Notes under the pieces: model-generated | Database searches by the model: none | What the model was told of the DNA's origin: nothing | What the model saw: the letters and a program-made list of their open reading frames with translations, nothing else | Program-made: the position numbers and the translations under genes | NCBI GenBank assembly: GCA_038501625.1 | Contig: JAZAYU010000037.1 | Location: forward strand, 5,208,001-5,272,000 | DNA: 64,000 bases | Direction of reading: 5' to 3' | From: Corbicula japonica | Lineage: Eukaryota > Mollusca > Bivalvia > Venerida > Cyrenidae | In this document: positions 34,801 to 47,035 of the stretch, piece by piece | How positions within the stretch are numbered: the first letter of the stretch is position 1 | How the letters are laid out: every line of letters begins with the position of its first letter

Positions 34801-35212
34801 AAAAAGTTTAACCTTATTTGATATGAACTTATTTAATTATCACAATCTTATATTGGAGGTCGTTTGGGGTGGTTCGGGGTAGTTTGGGATGGTTTGTGGT
34901 ATTAGAACGGACCCGAAAAAATATCAGTTAAGTTTACCGACGTACAGCAGTAAAAGTGCCAATGGTAGCCAAACCACGGCCTATGAAGTTAAAAGACACG
35001 TGGTGGTGATATTTTTGATAAGCAATCCGGCATTTTAAAAGACATAATTTCTGGCATATGTTTAAATACATGCACTATTTCTAAACTCAGTTGAACTCAA
35101 TTCAAATCTTTTTATATCCTTTTAAATGCCATAAGTTATGGATCTGAATCCTGAATTAAAAACGGTACTCACTTGTGAAAATAAAAGCGAAGAAACAAAC
35201 AATCTTAAACAT
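31860..35212 (-). CDS. secreted Kazal-type serine protease inhibitor (3' end not found)
   Basis: Exons on the minus strand: 35212-35173, 33199-33097, 32358-32300 (tentative acceptor) and 32133-31860. All phases agree. The first encodes a signal peptide (MFKIVCFFAFIF), finished at the start of the second (TVWAQ). The second holds the first half of a Kazal domain: QDCKW, LDC, VICGTDGKNYQN. The third and fourth add LCTKLVNNTA and NERSCES, which supply later cysteines. Then comes a Thr/Ser/Gly-rich linker (TTSYGNVVTSGSGGG), and a second Kazal domain begins (CLELMHETC, KVCGTDNVTYANL). The fourth exon ends at a GTAAGT donor with the second domain's last cysteines still to come, so at least one exon is missing. 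Kazal proteins trap serine proteases and act outside the cell, in digestion control or immunity. The spacing of the first domain is unusual, about 11 or more residues before its fourth Cys, and may reflect a wrong acceptor. The family call is firm. Confidence 0.8.
33500..34040 (+). repeat. diverged tandem repeat, about 160-bp units
   Basis: About three units share AGAACCATAACT, AGAATTTAAGGTT and TTGTACAC-type blocks at about 160-base spacing. It lies in intron 1 of the Kazal gene. Its blocks faintly resemble those of the 150-bp array at 55.6-56.2 kb. Confidence 0.65.
34391..34913. mobile_element. candidate MITE with CCCCAAACCA-rich ends
   Basis: The left end GGTCCGTTCTAATACC is the exact reverse complement of the right end GGTATTAGAACGGACC. 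The subterminal regions repeat ACCCCAAACCA / TGGTTTGGGGT-type words. It is 523 bp, non-coding, and no clear target duplication is visible. It lies in intron 1 of the Kazal gene. Confidence 0.8.
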
Positions 35213-35649
35213 TATTCCACTCAAGAAGGGGCAAAACACCTATGTGAAACTTAATAATTTTTTCACACTTCATATTACGTGTCGAGGAGTCTTGAGGGGT
35301 GTTCCAAAATCTGAAAGAAAATATTCCTACTGACTTTAAATCGAGTTTTTAATAAAAAAAATATATGTTACAAACTATATGACGTAAAAAATAATATAGA
35401 ACGGCTTGAGAGCGCGGCACAGGAAAAAGAGTCTTAGAAGAGCTGACATCAATCTTTGAATGACCTCATAAACTTAGGCAGACATTGCTCATTATGCAAG
35501 TCGAGGAAGATATAGTAATTTATTGTCAAAAAAGAAACATATTCATCTATAAGTTTTTAGAAAGTAATGAAATTGTAGGTTCATTCCAGTTATATAATAG
35601 TATACGGTTATAATTGAATTGTCTAAACATATCTCTGAGGACACATTTC

Positions 35650-35828
35650 CCCTCACGTGCCCCATTTCATGTATAGCTCACGCGCCCCATTTCATGTAAT
35701 GCTCACGTGCCAGCTCACGTGCCCCATTTAACGTATAGCTCATTTGAGTGCCCCTCAGATGCCTCATTTCATGTTTAGCTCACGGTCTACATTTCATTTA
35801 CAGCTCACGCGCCCCATTTCATGTACAG
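35650..35828 (+). repeat. minisatellite with CACGTG E-boxes, upstream of the Kazal gene
   Basis: The unit resembles CTCACGTGCCCCATTTCATG plus TATAG, with about six copies of varying length. Perfect CACGTG occurs at 35654-35659, 35704-35709 and 35716-35721, and CACGCG variants occur elsewhere. It lies 440-620 bases upstream of the Kazal start codon (which reads leftward), so it could act in the promoter; that role is inferred only from position. Confidence 0.75.
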
Positions 35829-36690
35829 GTAAGTCACGCCCGGTAAACACTGCCTCCTTCACCAAAAAGTGATGTTAAGAAACTGAGGCATGTTCACTTC
35901 CGTGCTGGAGGCATCGTGATATTTTTGTCAACAAAGGTGAGTACAATATTTTTTCATAACATTTTTATTAGAAAACATTAATTGTTTCAAAAAATCGGAG
36001 AATGCCATTCCGTGTAAATATGATTGAACCACATGTTCGACAACATTTTTCCATCAGATATTACAAACTGGCTTGTCTACAACTTTTACAATGCGAAAGA
36101 AACTTGCATATTTTAATAGTCTATCAAACTGTTTGATTATGGGATCTTTTATTAGTGATATAGACATTTTATTTGTGGATATATAATAAATGAAGTCCCC
36201 AAATGGTCTCTGAACAAAACAGATATGACTGAAGGTCACATTAAGCAAACTAAGCCCATTTTAAAAGAAGTGATGGAGGCATATGGATAGTGCAGGCGGC
36301 ATCGACGAGGTGCTTGAGCCAGAGCCATAATGGGATTTACAATTTATGTACGCTTATACGCGAAATGCAATATAGATATGGTTCATACAATATTAATTAT
36401 AAATGAAAGAAGCTTAGACTGGGACGAACTTCAACGGTAACCACAAACATCCGAGCATTCTAACAACTACTTTAACTGAGACTTTGGCGTCCTTAGTATG
36501 AATATATTATTGTCCATTCTATGTAGGCAATAAAGACTATTTGCAATTTCGACAAAATTGAGGCCAAAATGCCAAAGAGGTGACGCTTATGCTAATTATT
36601 ACATTATTTTACAATCGATTCGTGTGCTGCTTACATTTAAAGCGTAAATAAATCGAAGCTGAGGATCAATTCATATCTTGCTTACATTTG

Positions 36691-36726
36691 AACAGGAATC
36701 TAGACCTGGTAGTCTAGATTCCTGTT
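36691..36726. repeat. perfect 15-bp hairpin
   Basis: AACAGGAATCTAGAC and GTCTAGATTCCTGTT are separated by six bases. Confidence 0.85.
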
Positions 36727-37058
36727 TTAAAGCGTACATAATGAGAAGCCGGTGATCATTTTTTCTTGCTTACATCTAAGCGAAGATGAAACGTAACTGA
36801 TGATCAATCGTTTCCATTGAACAATGCCAACTCGTTTTACGATCCAATTGATAATGTGTTCATTTTTTGTTCATTATTTTCACAAATTTATCGAATATAT
36901 TTTTTTATTCAGTGACCACTTTTTCAACACACAAGCAAGAGTTGGAGTTTACAAAAGAGAAAAAAAACTGTATAAACCTTACCACACCATCGGGAGAACT
37001 ACGCGGAGAACAACCCAGAAGTCAGTACGGGTATAAAGTACTAGGTCTTTTAGCTTAC

Positions 37059-37252
37059 ACGTGAACCTTTTGAGTATAGTTCTGCAGTGCGCTAGTGGAG
37101 GCAAACGTCTTTGGCAGATAGAATACACTGTATTGACTGCAGACTTCTGGTGCAAATTTTTTACATGAAAGCTCCTTCTCCAATTTGAACTATACATAAA
37201 TCCGCAGATTTCGCAAGGAAATCGTTTTCTTGTACCAGAATTCACGGCAAAT
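37059..37252 (-). CDS. candidate exon with a C2H2 zinc finger, inside the inverted-repeat element
   Basis: After a pyrimidine-rich acceptor (TCCCTTTCAG) the frame reads RKRFPCEICGFMYSSNW followed by HVKNLH. This is a C-x2-C-x12-H-x4-H zinc finger. The exon can end at a CGT|GTAAGC donor; unspliced, the frame stays open to 36979. No other exon was found. Single C2H2 fingers occur in host transcription factors and in some transposon proteins, and the location inside an inverted-repeat element favours the latter or a captured host exon. Confidence 0.45.
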
Positions 37253-37477
37253 CTGAAAGGGAGTTACAATAAATATAAAAACTGTTGAATGATTATAAAA
37301 TACTAAGCATGTAAAATTTTCACAAGTTATGCTACTGAATGTCTTAGAAATAGCGTTATCTGAGAGCTATAAACATTTTTAAACGAAATTTAAAATATTT
37401 AAAATAATTGTCGTGTTCAGTGGCTTTGAAGTTTCCATTTTTCATCTATTTTATAAAAGAATGAATGAATATACACT

Positions 37478-38036
37478 CAACCAAAGTTCTAATTGGTCAT
37501 TAATTGTATATGTTTACAAAGTATGCTAGTTTCGTTTCTTCCCTACGTCAAGGGATGTTGTGGAAAGAACTGTTTTGTCTTGAAATAAATTATTTAATGT
37601 CCTGTTAATCTTTATTGATTGTTTTCTTAAATAAATCCAATACCATTAACTTACACCGTAGGGTCAAAATAAGAAAAGTCTTTAATTGAAAGGTAGGTAA
37701 TTTCAAAATGGGATACTTTGAAAGGGGTTTATTTAAACAAATGTGCTCTTGATTAATCATGTTTTCTGTTTTTCCTACTAATGAGAGGTCCTATAAAAAT
37801 AAAACAAGGAATTTAGAGCAAATTTCTGTTTGCTTGACCTTCTTATGCAAGAAATGCATTTTTAGCAAAATTAAGGATAACTCTCGCCAAACTGTTCCAC
37901 GGTCAATTGTTACAAGATTAAAGCTTAAGATGGAGACTGTTGTTGGCCTATGATCATAAATAAAGAGCGAATTCAATGTCTTTCGTAAAAAAAATTACGG
38001 ACAAAGAGTGACCAATTAGAACTTTTGTTGAGAGTA
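37478..38036. repeat. nested inverted pair
   Basis: CTCAACCAAAGTTCTAATTG at the left is the near reverse complement of CAATTAGAACTTTTGTTGAG at the right. It is probably a MITE inserted within the 2.8 kb element. Confidence 0.65.
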
Positions 38037-39399
38037 CATGTATTTAAGTAACTGTCTAAAGTCTGATATTTTAAAGTTACAATGGAATTCTTACGTAAAC
38101 TTTTTATGACTATACATGATTTGGAATTGTATTGGAAAAAAAGGAGAAGTTAAAAGATTGCTCTGGCTCCAGCACCTAGTCGATTCCGCCAGCACCATCC
38201 CTATACCTCCAGCACTTCTTTTAAAATAAGCTTAGTTCGCTTAGTGTGACCGTTAGTCATATCTGTTTTGTTCAGGGACCATTTGGGGACCATATTTATT
38301 ATATATTTACCTTTAAAATGTCTATAGCAGAAAATTACAGGTCTCAGAATCAAACATTTTGATGGACGGTACTAAATGTGCAAGTTTCATTTGCATTGTA
38401 AAAGTTGTAGACAAGCTAGTTTGTAATACCTGATGGAAAATGGTGTCAAACATGAGGTTCAATCGTATTTACATGACATTCTCCGATTTTTGAAACAAGT
38501 AACGTTTTCTTAATAATTGTAATAAAAACACATTGTAGGCTACTCACCTTTGTTGACAAAAATTATCACGATGCCTCCAGCACGGAAGTGAACATGCCTC
38601 CGTTTCTTTACATCACTATTTGGTGAAGGAGGCGGTGTTTACCGGGCGTGTAAATGTCAACAAATACAATGTGGCTGTCATGATATCTGCTGGATTTGAC
38701 CGAGATTGGTCATCCCTAATGCGCGTGACTGCCAAAGGCTCAAAGGTATGGATTTCTTTCAGTTAACTGGTTTTGTAGGACAACTTGCTAATAATTTTAA
38801 TATATATCAGGCGACGAAGATGCTGCGAGTAGTTGAATCTATTGAACGTTTGCTGCAGTAAAATAAAATTGCAAATTTTCAAGAAATATTTTGGTGGATA
38901 AATTTTACGGATGATATCTTATTGAGTTTTGTAAGTAGCGCAAAATAATGTTTAATATAACAGAAGGTTTACAATTAAATGATGAAAATATTTTATTTCT
39001 TTTATTTCATTTTTTGTTTTCGCTCTGTCAGCTTTTTTTCGTTTACTTTTATTTCTCTGAAGCTGAAAATTGAAAATAGCGATACATTAAATTATCGAAT
39101 ATCGCTGGTATTTAAGGAAAGCATTATGTTAGTGTATGTTTCTGTTGTGTGTTTGTTTTTTGAAAAGAATGTTTATCGGATGAAAAAAAGGAACCATGGT
39201 ATCTGACAACTGACCGCAATTCATAGTTCTCTATGAAAACCACTGTTCTAGCCCGAGAACCGTAGATCTCTGCAGAAACTGTCAGTTGGAGAACTGTTTT
39301 GTTTAAAATTGAAATCTAAAACTACAACTTAACCGAGCTCGCAACAATGATTTCTGACGTAAACTCATAATTCTCGCAATCTTCTCGAAGTATTAGAAT

Positions 39400-41332
39400 G
39401 GCGTGATGCAAGAAGGTGCTATCTGCTTATTTGTAATTTTTCGGGAAAAGCCGTTTAAAGGTTTGAATCTCTCTGAAAAATCAGGTTTAAGGTTGTTCAG
39501 TTTTGTTTTCTGCATGGATGTGTAGCTACATAACATCTGTCTTATAACAATTTTTCAGTTAAATTGCTCTCAATTTACACATCCAAATAAGGTATAAATG
39601 CAGATAGCCCCTTTTTGCAGTACCGAATTTTACGAAATTTAGTTAAAATTCACAGCTAGAAGGTGCTATGTGGCAGAAAGCACCTTTTAACGTCGTACTT
39701 TAATTCATGACAAACTAACAATTTCTTAAAGATAATTGTTTTTTATGTATGTAGTAGGCAGATATCACATATATACATTCAAATGTTAACAGCTTCTTAT
39801 TTTTAATTTAACTAGTTTGGTAACTGACATTTTTTTCCAATATAAATTTAGTGTTCTCTCTAAGAGTTACTAGTTTTCATCTGAATCTTATTTTTCTGAT
39901 TTGGTTCCCAAAGTTTTCTTTCACTTTCAGAGATGTTTTAGGGTCAAGTAAGTCATGTTAGCATCAGTGTTAATATCTAACTTCCACAAAATGATATTAT
40001 GTCATATTGTGCTTCTATAATTCGGAAGTTTTTCAGTATATAAAACAATTATTTTAACAATTTTGAGAATGCATGACCACCATTTTCTTGTTGGACTTTC
40101 TAACTTTTTCCTTGAATCAAATCTGCAAGGTCATATATATCTGCAGTATTTTCGTTGCATATTTCGTCTTTTTTCAGTGGCACCAAGATGGCCTTATTTA
40201 TCAGAGATATAATGATTGTTCTTATCCTGATCCGTAAGCTTGTTTCGAAGTAAAGCTTCATATTTATCTAGGATTTTTTGTAGAGGTTCATTTAAACCTG
40301 GAGATGACGCTTTGACTCTTGAAATTTCAAAAATACCTCAATTTGACCCCTTTAATTTTAGTTAAACGGTCATTTAAAAAGTTAGGGATATTTCTGCTAT
40401 GATTTTGCAGATTCTTTCCCCCAACATATCAAAATGGCCATCAGGATTCAGCATAATTGAAACCCTTGTGTTTGATGCAACACAACAATTAACATAGAGT
40501 TACCATTGGATAGGACATTGATTCTTTTCAATCCATTGCAAACTAGAATATTCTCTTTTCATTTGTTTCAAAAAGGACCTGGTAGATTTTTTTTAAAGTC
40601 TTCATACCAGGTGTACAGTCTAGCTTCCTTCAAGGTTCCCACCTTTGTCTAGTTTAAATTTAACCTTCATTTACCTTAACAATAGGTCGATGCATTTTGA
40701 TTTCATTGCCCTTTCTTTTCAATCCAGCATCCCTTACTTGTTTCTTTATTTTTGTTCGTTTCAGAATTATTTTATATTTGATTTATATATTTCTGTTGAG
40801 TTGCTTCTTTCTCATTGTACTTTAAGATATTCAGTAAAATTTATCATCTCTTAGCTCTAAGAAGGAATGTAAATTGTATTTTTAAAATACTTTTCGACCA
40901 TTGTGGTATTTTTCCAAGACAAACTTTTTTCTTTTAAGTCTATGTCTGTGTAAATTTGCTTATGAAATCTTTTGAACTGATTGAAATTAGCTTCTGTCCA
41001 GCATAAACGATAAGCTTGTCAAGTTAAATTGGGATAGAATGATAAAATTATCATTTATAGCAATTAAATTATATATCGTATTCAATACAAGAAGGAGCTA
41101 TCTGGCAATTATCCCCTTTTTGCCTTGCAAAAAATGCATATAGCTCCTTCTTGCGCTATGAATTTTTACATTTTGCAGATAGCACCTTTGTGTTCTGGTG
41201 ATAAAATATGTTAAACATAACTTTTAGTACTAGATATTTTTATATTATATAGATCAAGGTGACACACATTAAAAAAATTAAAAACATGAAAAACGACTAA
41301 AACTGCAGATAGCAACTTTTTTGCATCACGCC
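39400..41332. mobile_element. 1.9 kb candidate DNA element with repeated AGGTGCTATCTGC motif
   Basis: The ends are inverted: GGCGTGATGCAAGAAGGTGC at the left, and GGCGTGATGCAAAAAAGTTG as the reverse complement of the right. The core word (GAAGGTGCTATCTGC or its complement GCAGATAGCACCTT) recurs in both orientations near 39412, 39595, 39657, 39680, 41090, 41130, 41178 and 41305. No transposase or target duplication was seen. Confidence 0.7.
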
Positions 41333-44300
41333 CTCTGCAGAAATAGCGTTTTTATCCAATTACATGTGGTATTTTTGAAATAAGATTGTATTATTATTTT
41401 TATATTTATGTACAGACAAAACTAAATACGACAGAAGGAATATTATCTTCCTGTTTGTGAAACTGAATTATTTTCCTGTTTATTAAAGTAAGGTATACTA
41501 TATTTCTGTTTCAAACTCGCAAATCACATAAACATATTCATTTTGTCTCTTTCATCTTAACTAGCATGGATTTACTTTTGTTTTATAAACAAGTGTATCA
41601 ACTTTGCTTACATAACGTCATTGTTTATACTCACTGTTATTCTTAACTGATGCAAACCAACAATGGGGCTGAAATTTGAAAGCATAATTTGAACAATTGA
41701 GAAGCCCTTTTCATTTCATGACAACTTTAAAACTTTGAAGTTTATTAAAGATAAAATCACGACCTCGCCACGCTAACATAACCGGTTTACTTGAACCGAA
41801 TATAAGACTAATATTTATTAATCCAAATTGGATGATGATCGAAGTTTCAATACATTTAATTTGTAGAAAAATGCTTATAAGATTTCTTTCATCTTTGTTC
41901 AACGGCAAATCAACATGTGAAATTTAATCATATATATTACTCGGCAAATCAGACTCAGACAAATGTTACACGTTTATGAACAGAGCGATGATACTTTATA
42001 TCTGCAATCATCCGTTTCTTACATCATGAACATGCCAGTCCTGATTTCAAAACAAGTATGCCCTCAAAACAAGTAAACCTGCAAAACTTTAACAAATTTG
42101 ATTTTGATTTTCGGCTTTGCATTTGCTACCACTTTCATTTGACATGGCATGCTTTACTAAAGAATATTATAAACATTGACGATTACGTTTTTGATGTAAA
42201 AATAATTCCAGATTAAACTTTATGTTTATACAGAAATACTTCACTTTGTTTATTTAGACAAAACTCTACAACGATTACTGTAATAAGCAGATTATGCGTA
42301 GTTCTCGAATTTACCAGTATTGAAGAGAATAGCTGACGTTGTCTTAAGGTGGAATTTAACTGATCATATTTCCGATATGGAACAGAATATCTGGTAAAAA
42401 TATTTTATTTTGTCTCAAAGATACAGATCTTCAAAGATGGCCACTGACGGCAGTTTTTGGACATGACGTCCAAAGAACCGTAACTGAATGTTTTCTGCTG
42501 TAACTTTTATGTCTTTCGAATGTTCCGTTTTCTGTTTCTGCGTTGTCGTTTCGTGACGTTCAATGATAGTGGTTTTATAATACACAGTGTACACTCGAAA
42601 GTCCGACCTTACTTCCGATATCGCTAGCCATCACGAAGGAGCTGGTTAAAAAGCGGATAAGAAATTGCCCGATCAATAACTAGACTCACCGGAAAACTCT
42701 AGAAAATACCAGAAGAAAAACACTTAATAATCTATCTGAAAATACCATGTTCAAATTCTAAAAATGGTATATTTTATTATCATAAATTGATATGTATATA
42801 TATATGAATATTCATAAAATATTTTTCAAACATTGTCTTTAATCCATCTCCGATGTTCAGCCCACAGTTTCCTCTTACCAATCAGACATTGTTTTTGCGT
42901 TACGACATCTTTCAAGGTTTTGCATCAATAAACGATGTAGTCAATAAAATTTTAAGCAATTTTCATTAAGGCTGTGAGATTGTCAAGCCATTTAATAGTG
43001 TACAATTCAGTGCCATTGTTTATTTCCATTGCATCCCATTGTAACTTGTATAGTAAATATCCAATGATTTCTGCGGCGACCCTTATTGCTACGCATCAAA
43101 GGTCTCTTGTATACACATAATTTCATTAAATAAATTCGTCATTAATGCTTATTTCTCAGACCACTGAATGATTCGGGGACGACTAGTAGCCATACCATTT
43201 TTTAGAAAGAAAACGCTAGTAGCCGGACTGTCAATTGGCTAGTAGCCTTACCATCTTTTCACACTACCAGTGCAAATGAAAATTCGAGTTTTTCAAAAAC
43301 TAGCGGGTTGGGACAAGATTTAACTACATGAAATGATACAGTAATGAATACACTTCACATAGTAAAACGAATTTCGGCCAAACAATGTAAATAAAGCTTT
43401 GATATGGACGTTTGAAGTGACACGATTGACATTTTTTTTTAATTTTGGTGATCGATCGTATTTTTTCGAAGTTAACGTTGTATCACGTTCATTTTATAAC
43501 TCGACGCACTCTATTTCTTGCTAGTCTAAGTATTTAAAGTAAAAGAATTAAATAATTACTCTTTATTCAATTGAGTTCTTTCAAATTGTTGTGCGCATGC
43601 GTCGTACTCCACGTTTAGGTACGAAAATATTGGTTTTATCCTAAACCGACGCGCTAGGGGGCATTAAACTGTGTCTTGCTAACAGAATGAACTGACATGA
43701 TCACGGTGTCGTCTTAAAGCTTATGATGAATTATAATAATAATTATGATGAAGCATAATAAATTCGGGTTTTACGAATTTCCGAATATTAAAGGCTTAAA
43801 AAAGTCTGGTCGGCAAGATTTGACTGTGAAAAGCGTAAAACAATCAAAGACGTGGTTGTCACTTTGAATTCGGAAGTCTTATATGAAAACAAAAACAATG
43901 TGGATTACATGTTACTGGATATTTGCCACAGACACATATAATAAGCGTCTCGAGTTTTTCTGACAAATGCGTTTACTTCAAGAAATATATTTTATGTTAC
44001 ATGATCTCTCTAAATTGTAGGTAAACTGAGCGATGTGTCGCCGTTGTATTCAACGCCCGTTAAGCGTTCTTATTTTGTTTACTTTTTTATTTCGTCCAAA
44101 CATATGTTTAAAACTAACATTTACTGTAATCATTCATATATTTCTTTCATCAGACCTGGATTTAAATTATTTTTATGTTTAAGAACTAGAAATCATACTT
44201 TGAACACGACCGTGTTACTGTTTATTGTCTACTACATATTTGACACAATATTCCCATTTCCCATTCAGCCCAGAAAACGATGGTGACATATTAAGGTGCA

Positions 44301-45833
44301 AAAACTTGTTTGGCATCTGACATTTGACAAGACATAATTCTATTTTTCTTTCAAATTAAATTAATTATCTCAAATCATCAAATTGAAAGTAACTGTTATT
44401 TTCACTTCTAGCTTTAACTTTTCGAATACCTGAAAAATTGTCATGAGTTCAGTCCCAAATTTCTATAACTATATTTTGAAGCGTTAAAATGGCCGATCAT
44501 GTAGTAGTATACGTCTTATTCATGTTATTATAAACATCACTTTAAGTTTTTTTTTATAAAATCGTCAGCCATTGTCAATAAGACATTAGTTTAAGTCGCA
44601 TGAATATTTACGTGTTACGGAAACGATGTAGAAAGATGATAAAATGTCCGCAGACCTGCCAAATCTCAGGATTTTATCTGAAATCTCCGGAGTGTAAGGT
44701 TCTTCTCCGGATTTAAAAATATTGAATAAGATAGTTTAATGAAACCTAAATTTAACTAAATTTAGAATGGATTTTACTACATTAATTAACATAAAGAAAC
44801 TTGGCCTTGGTCTAGGTTCCCAAATTCCCAGTTTATTGAAAAATTACGAGAACCTGTTCAGTGACACGATGCCCTCGGGCACACATGTACACAACAGCTA
44901 AGCGTCATTAAACAAAACTCGGACCTGGATATCGCACTCCCGTTCATTTGTTTTGGTCCAAGGTCATTTTGATTTTTAAACAGATATGAAAATAAAATAT
45001 TTTAAAACCTTCAGCGGCAACAACAACGAACTTTAACATCAAACTAGCTTTTATTTAAAAAAAAACTCTCTGAATTTTTTTCCTAATAGTTTTGGCTGGC
45101 CTGCCGTCCAGCAATATTCGTTTGATTCAATGAATTTAACGATTTCTCGGGTGGTAGCAAGAATCATTCTATTATGTATACATGTATAAGTAATATTCAT
45201 TCTCAAAAACAAAACACGCAAAACGCGTATCAAGTCGCCGACGAGCGACATAAGAAATCTGTGTCTCATTCCACAAATAATCAGGGGCGTAGCAAGGGCT
45301 TTTGAAGTTGTACGCAGAATCCTAAGGGAGTCCGGGGGGTCGGCCATGACATAACGCTGCAGAGACTGTTTCGGGGCGAATAACAGGTAAGGTACTGATT
45401 GGCTGTCAGGGTACGTTCGGATTATCTTAGTTGTCTATACTTACATAAAATTTTATTATCCTCCCATCAGCGATCAGCTTTTCTTCTGCCCTCTTCCCGA
45501 TACAAAATGGCAGCGAGACTGGATTTGGGAATGATATTGTGTAAAAAAAAACCTAGTGTATTGAAGGTACATTATCATATAATTATGTTTGTCAGATGTC
45601 TTTTATCCGAAACTTATTTGTGTTAAGCAATTGCCAAAAAAATTGCTGCTAATACAGCAAAGGAGTACACGGCCTAAAAAGCGAACTGTTTGTGTCAAAC
45701 CATTCCATTTTAACTATTTGTAAACCTGTTTGAAATGTGTATTATGCCTATTTGATTATTTGGTTGTTTAAGCCATCGTTATCTAACTTGGTTATTGGAA
45801 ATGAGAAAGTCAAGGGAACTACTCAGCGCATAT

Positions 45834-46522
45834 ATCGTGGGTGGGTTGAGCGCAACACGGTTGTAAGTGACTTTTTAAAAAAGTTTTCAGTATTAACAAA
45901 AAACTAATGTGTGATTCTCATATTTGAATGTTTATTCTTTTCTGTTTATATGCATATAAACTTATAAAGAAGAAATGTTAAAAAATATTTCCAAAAAAGA
46001 TATTTATAAATATATGACTTAAACCGTTTCCACTTAAAATTTGACATAAATGAGAACAATGATTTTTTATTGCAAAAGAGATCTTTGAATACAACTATAT
46101 ATTAAAAACATTCTGGTTTTAAGCCATTTATAGTTCATGGTAACTGGTAAGGGGACTTCTGTTAATGAAACCCCAGTAATGACAATTTGAATTCATTCTT
46201 ATATTTTATATTTTATAAATTATGTACATATAAAGACTGAGTTACATCTCTATTCCACTTACAACTCATCCCAGTTAAGTCAATGCCTTTTTGTTCAACA
46301 TGGTTTTAATTTGAGTTACAACCGAATTGCACACAAAATTTATTCAATATGAGATTTAGGCTTAGGACTTATTTGCAATATTTAGTGTTTTTTTTTTTAA
46401 AAAAACAACATTTTTCTTTAATCATATTATGTACAATGTATTAATATAAAATGAGCCATATTATGCAAAAAGTCATTTTTCAAAAAAGTGGAGTTACACC
46501 CCTATTGCGCTCAACCCACGAT
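45834..46522. mobile_element. candidate MITE, GTGGGTTGAGCGCAA ends
   Basis: The left end is ATCGTGGGTGGGTTGAGCGC, and the reverse complement of the right is ATCGTGGGTTGAGCGCAATA. GAGTTACA-type words repeat inside. It is 689 bp, non-coding, and nested in the 7.05 kb element. Confidence 0.7.
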
Positions 46523-46982
46523 TATTTTTTATTCTAATCAGGGTCGAACTATGATTTTACTTTTTGGGCTACGTTTGCCTTAATCGTAAAATCATTCTAA
46601 AGAGACATCACACGCGCGATCAAGAGCGATTTGAACACTGGGACCGCGGAGGAGATGATTTTGGCTGCATAACAGTGGCATGTCGATATAAAAAGTTACT
46701 TATTTATAATACAATTATATGTAATCATTTGGTAAATAAAACGGTTAAATCATTAGTATACTGAAATACTGCAAGCAATAATAGGATCCCAGTTCATAAA
46801 TTTGACATCGATTCTCTCTATAATGTATAAACCTAATAATAATTTTACATAAATATGAAAACAAAAGATGGATCAATAATAATGTTTCGTCCATATTTTC
46901 GAATGTTTTTAGGGGCGGATCAAGAGTTGTTGTTTTGTTTGTTTGTTTGCTCAAGTTGTTGTTGTTTTTTGTTGGGTTTTTT

Positions 46983-47035
46983 TTGGGGTGGGGGGGGGGG
47001 GGTGAGGAAGGGGGGGGGGGGGGGGGGTCGGGGGT
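46983..47035 (+). repeat. long G-rich tract, quadruplex-prone
   Basis: Several runs of 5 to about 18 G are separated by one to three bases, followed by GGTCGGGGG. AGGGGCGGATCAAGAG just upstream resembles AGGGGCGGATCCAGG at about 17348. Confidence 0.9.

Larger units (their letters stand above)
35835..38650. mobile_element. 2.8 kb element with about 480-bp inverted terminal repeats
   Basis: The outer ends read CACGCCCGGTAAACAC and the reverse complement GTGTTTACCGGGCGTG. The inverted match continues, with moderate divergence, to about 36310 and 38160; it includes TTCACTTCCGTGCTGGAGGC, GGAGAATG..., and GATGGAGGC / GCCTCCAGC blocks. Flanks TAAGT and TAAAT are only near matches. The interior holds a C2H2 zinc-finger exon (37059-37252), a second inverted pair (37478 and about 38035) and a perfect hairpin at 36691-36726. 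Confidence 0.85.

Noticed and set aside
42583..42650. True recombination signal sequence (RAG-type)
   Set aside because: The heptamer matches, but no nonamer lies at 12- or 23-base spacing and the apparent target duplication is four bases.
45051..45347. 98-codon frame (-)
   Set aside because: It covers an AGGGGCGTAGCAAGG / TCCGGGGGGTCGG segment typical of dispersed animal repeats, with no conserved domain.
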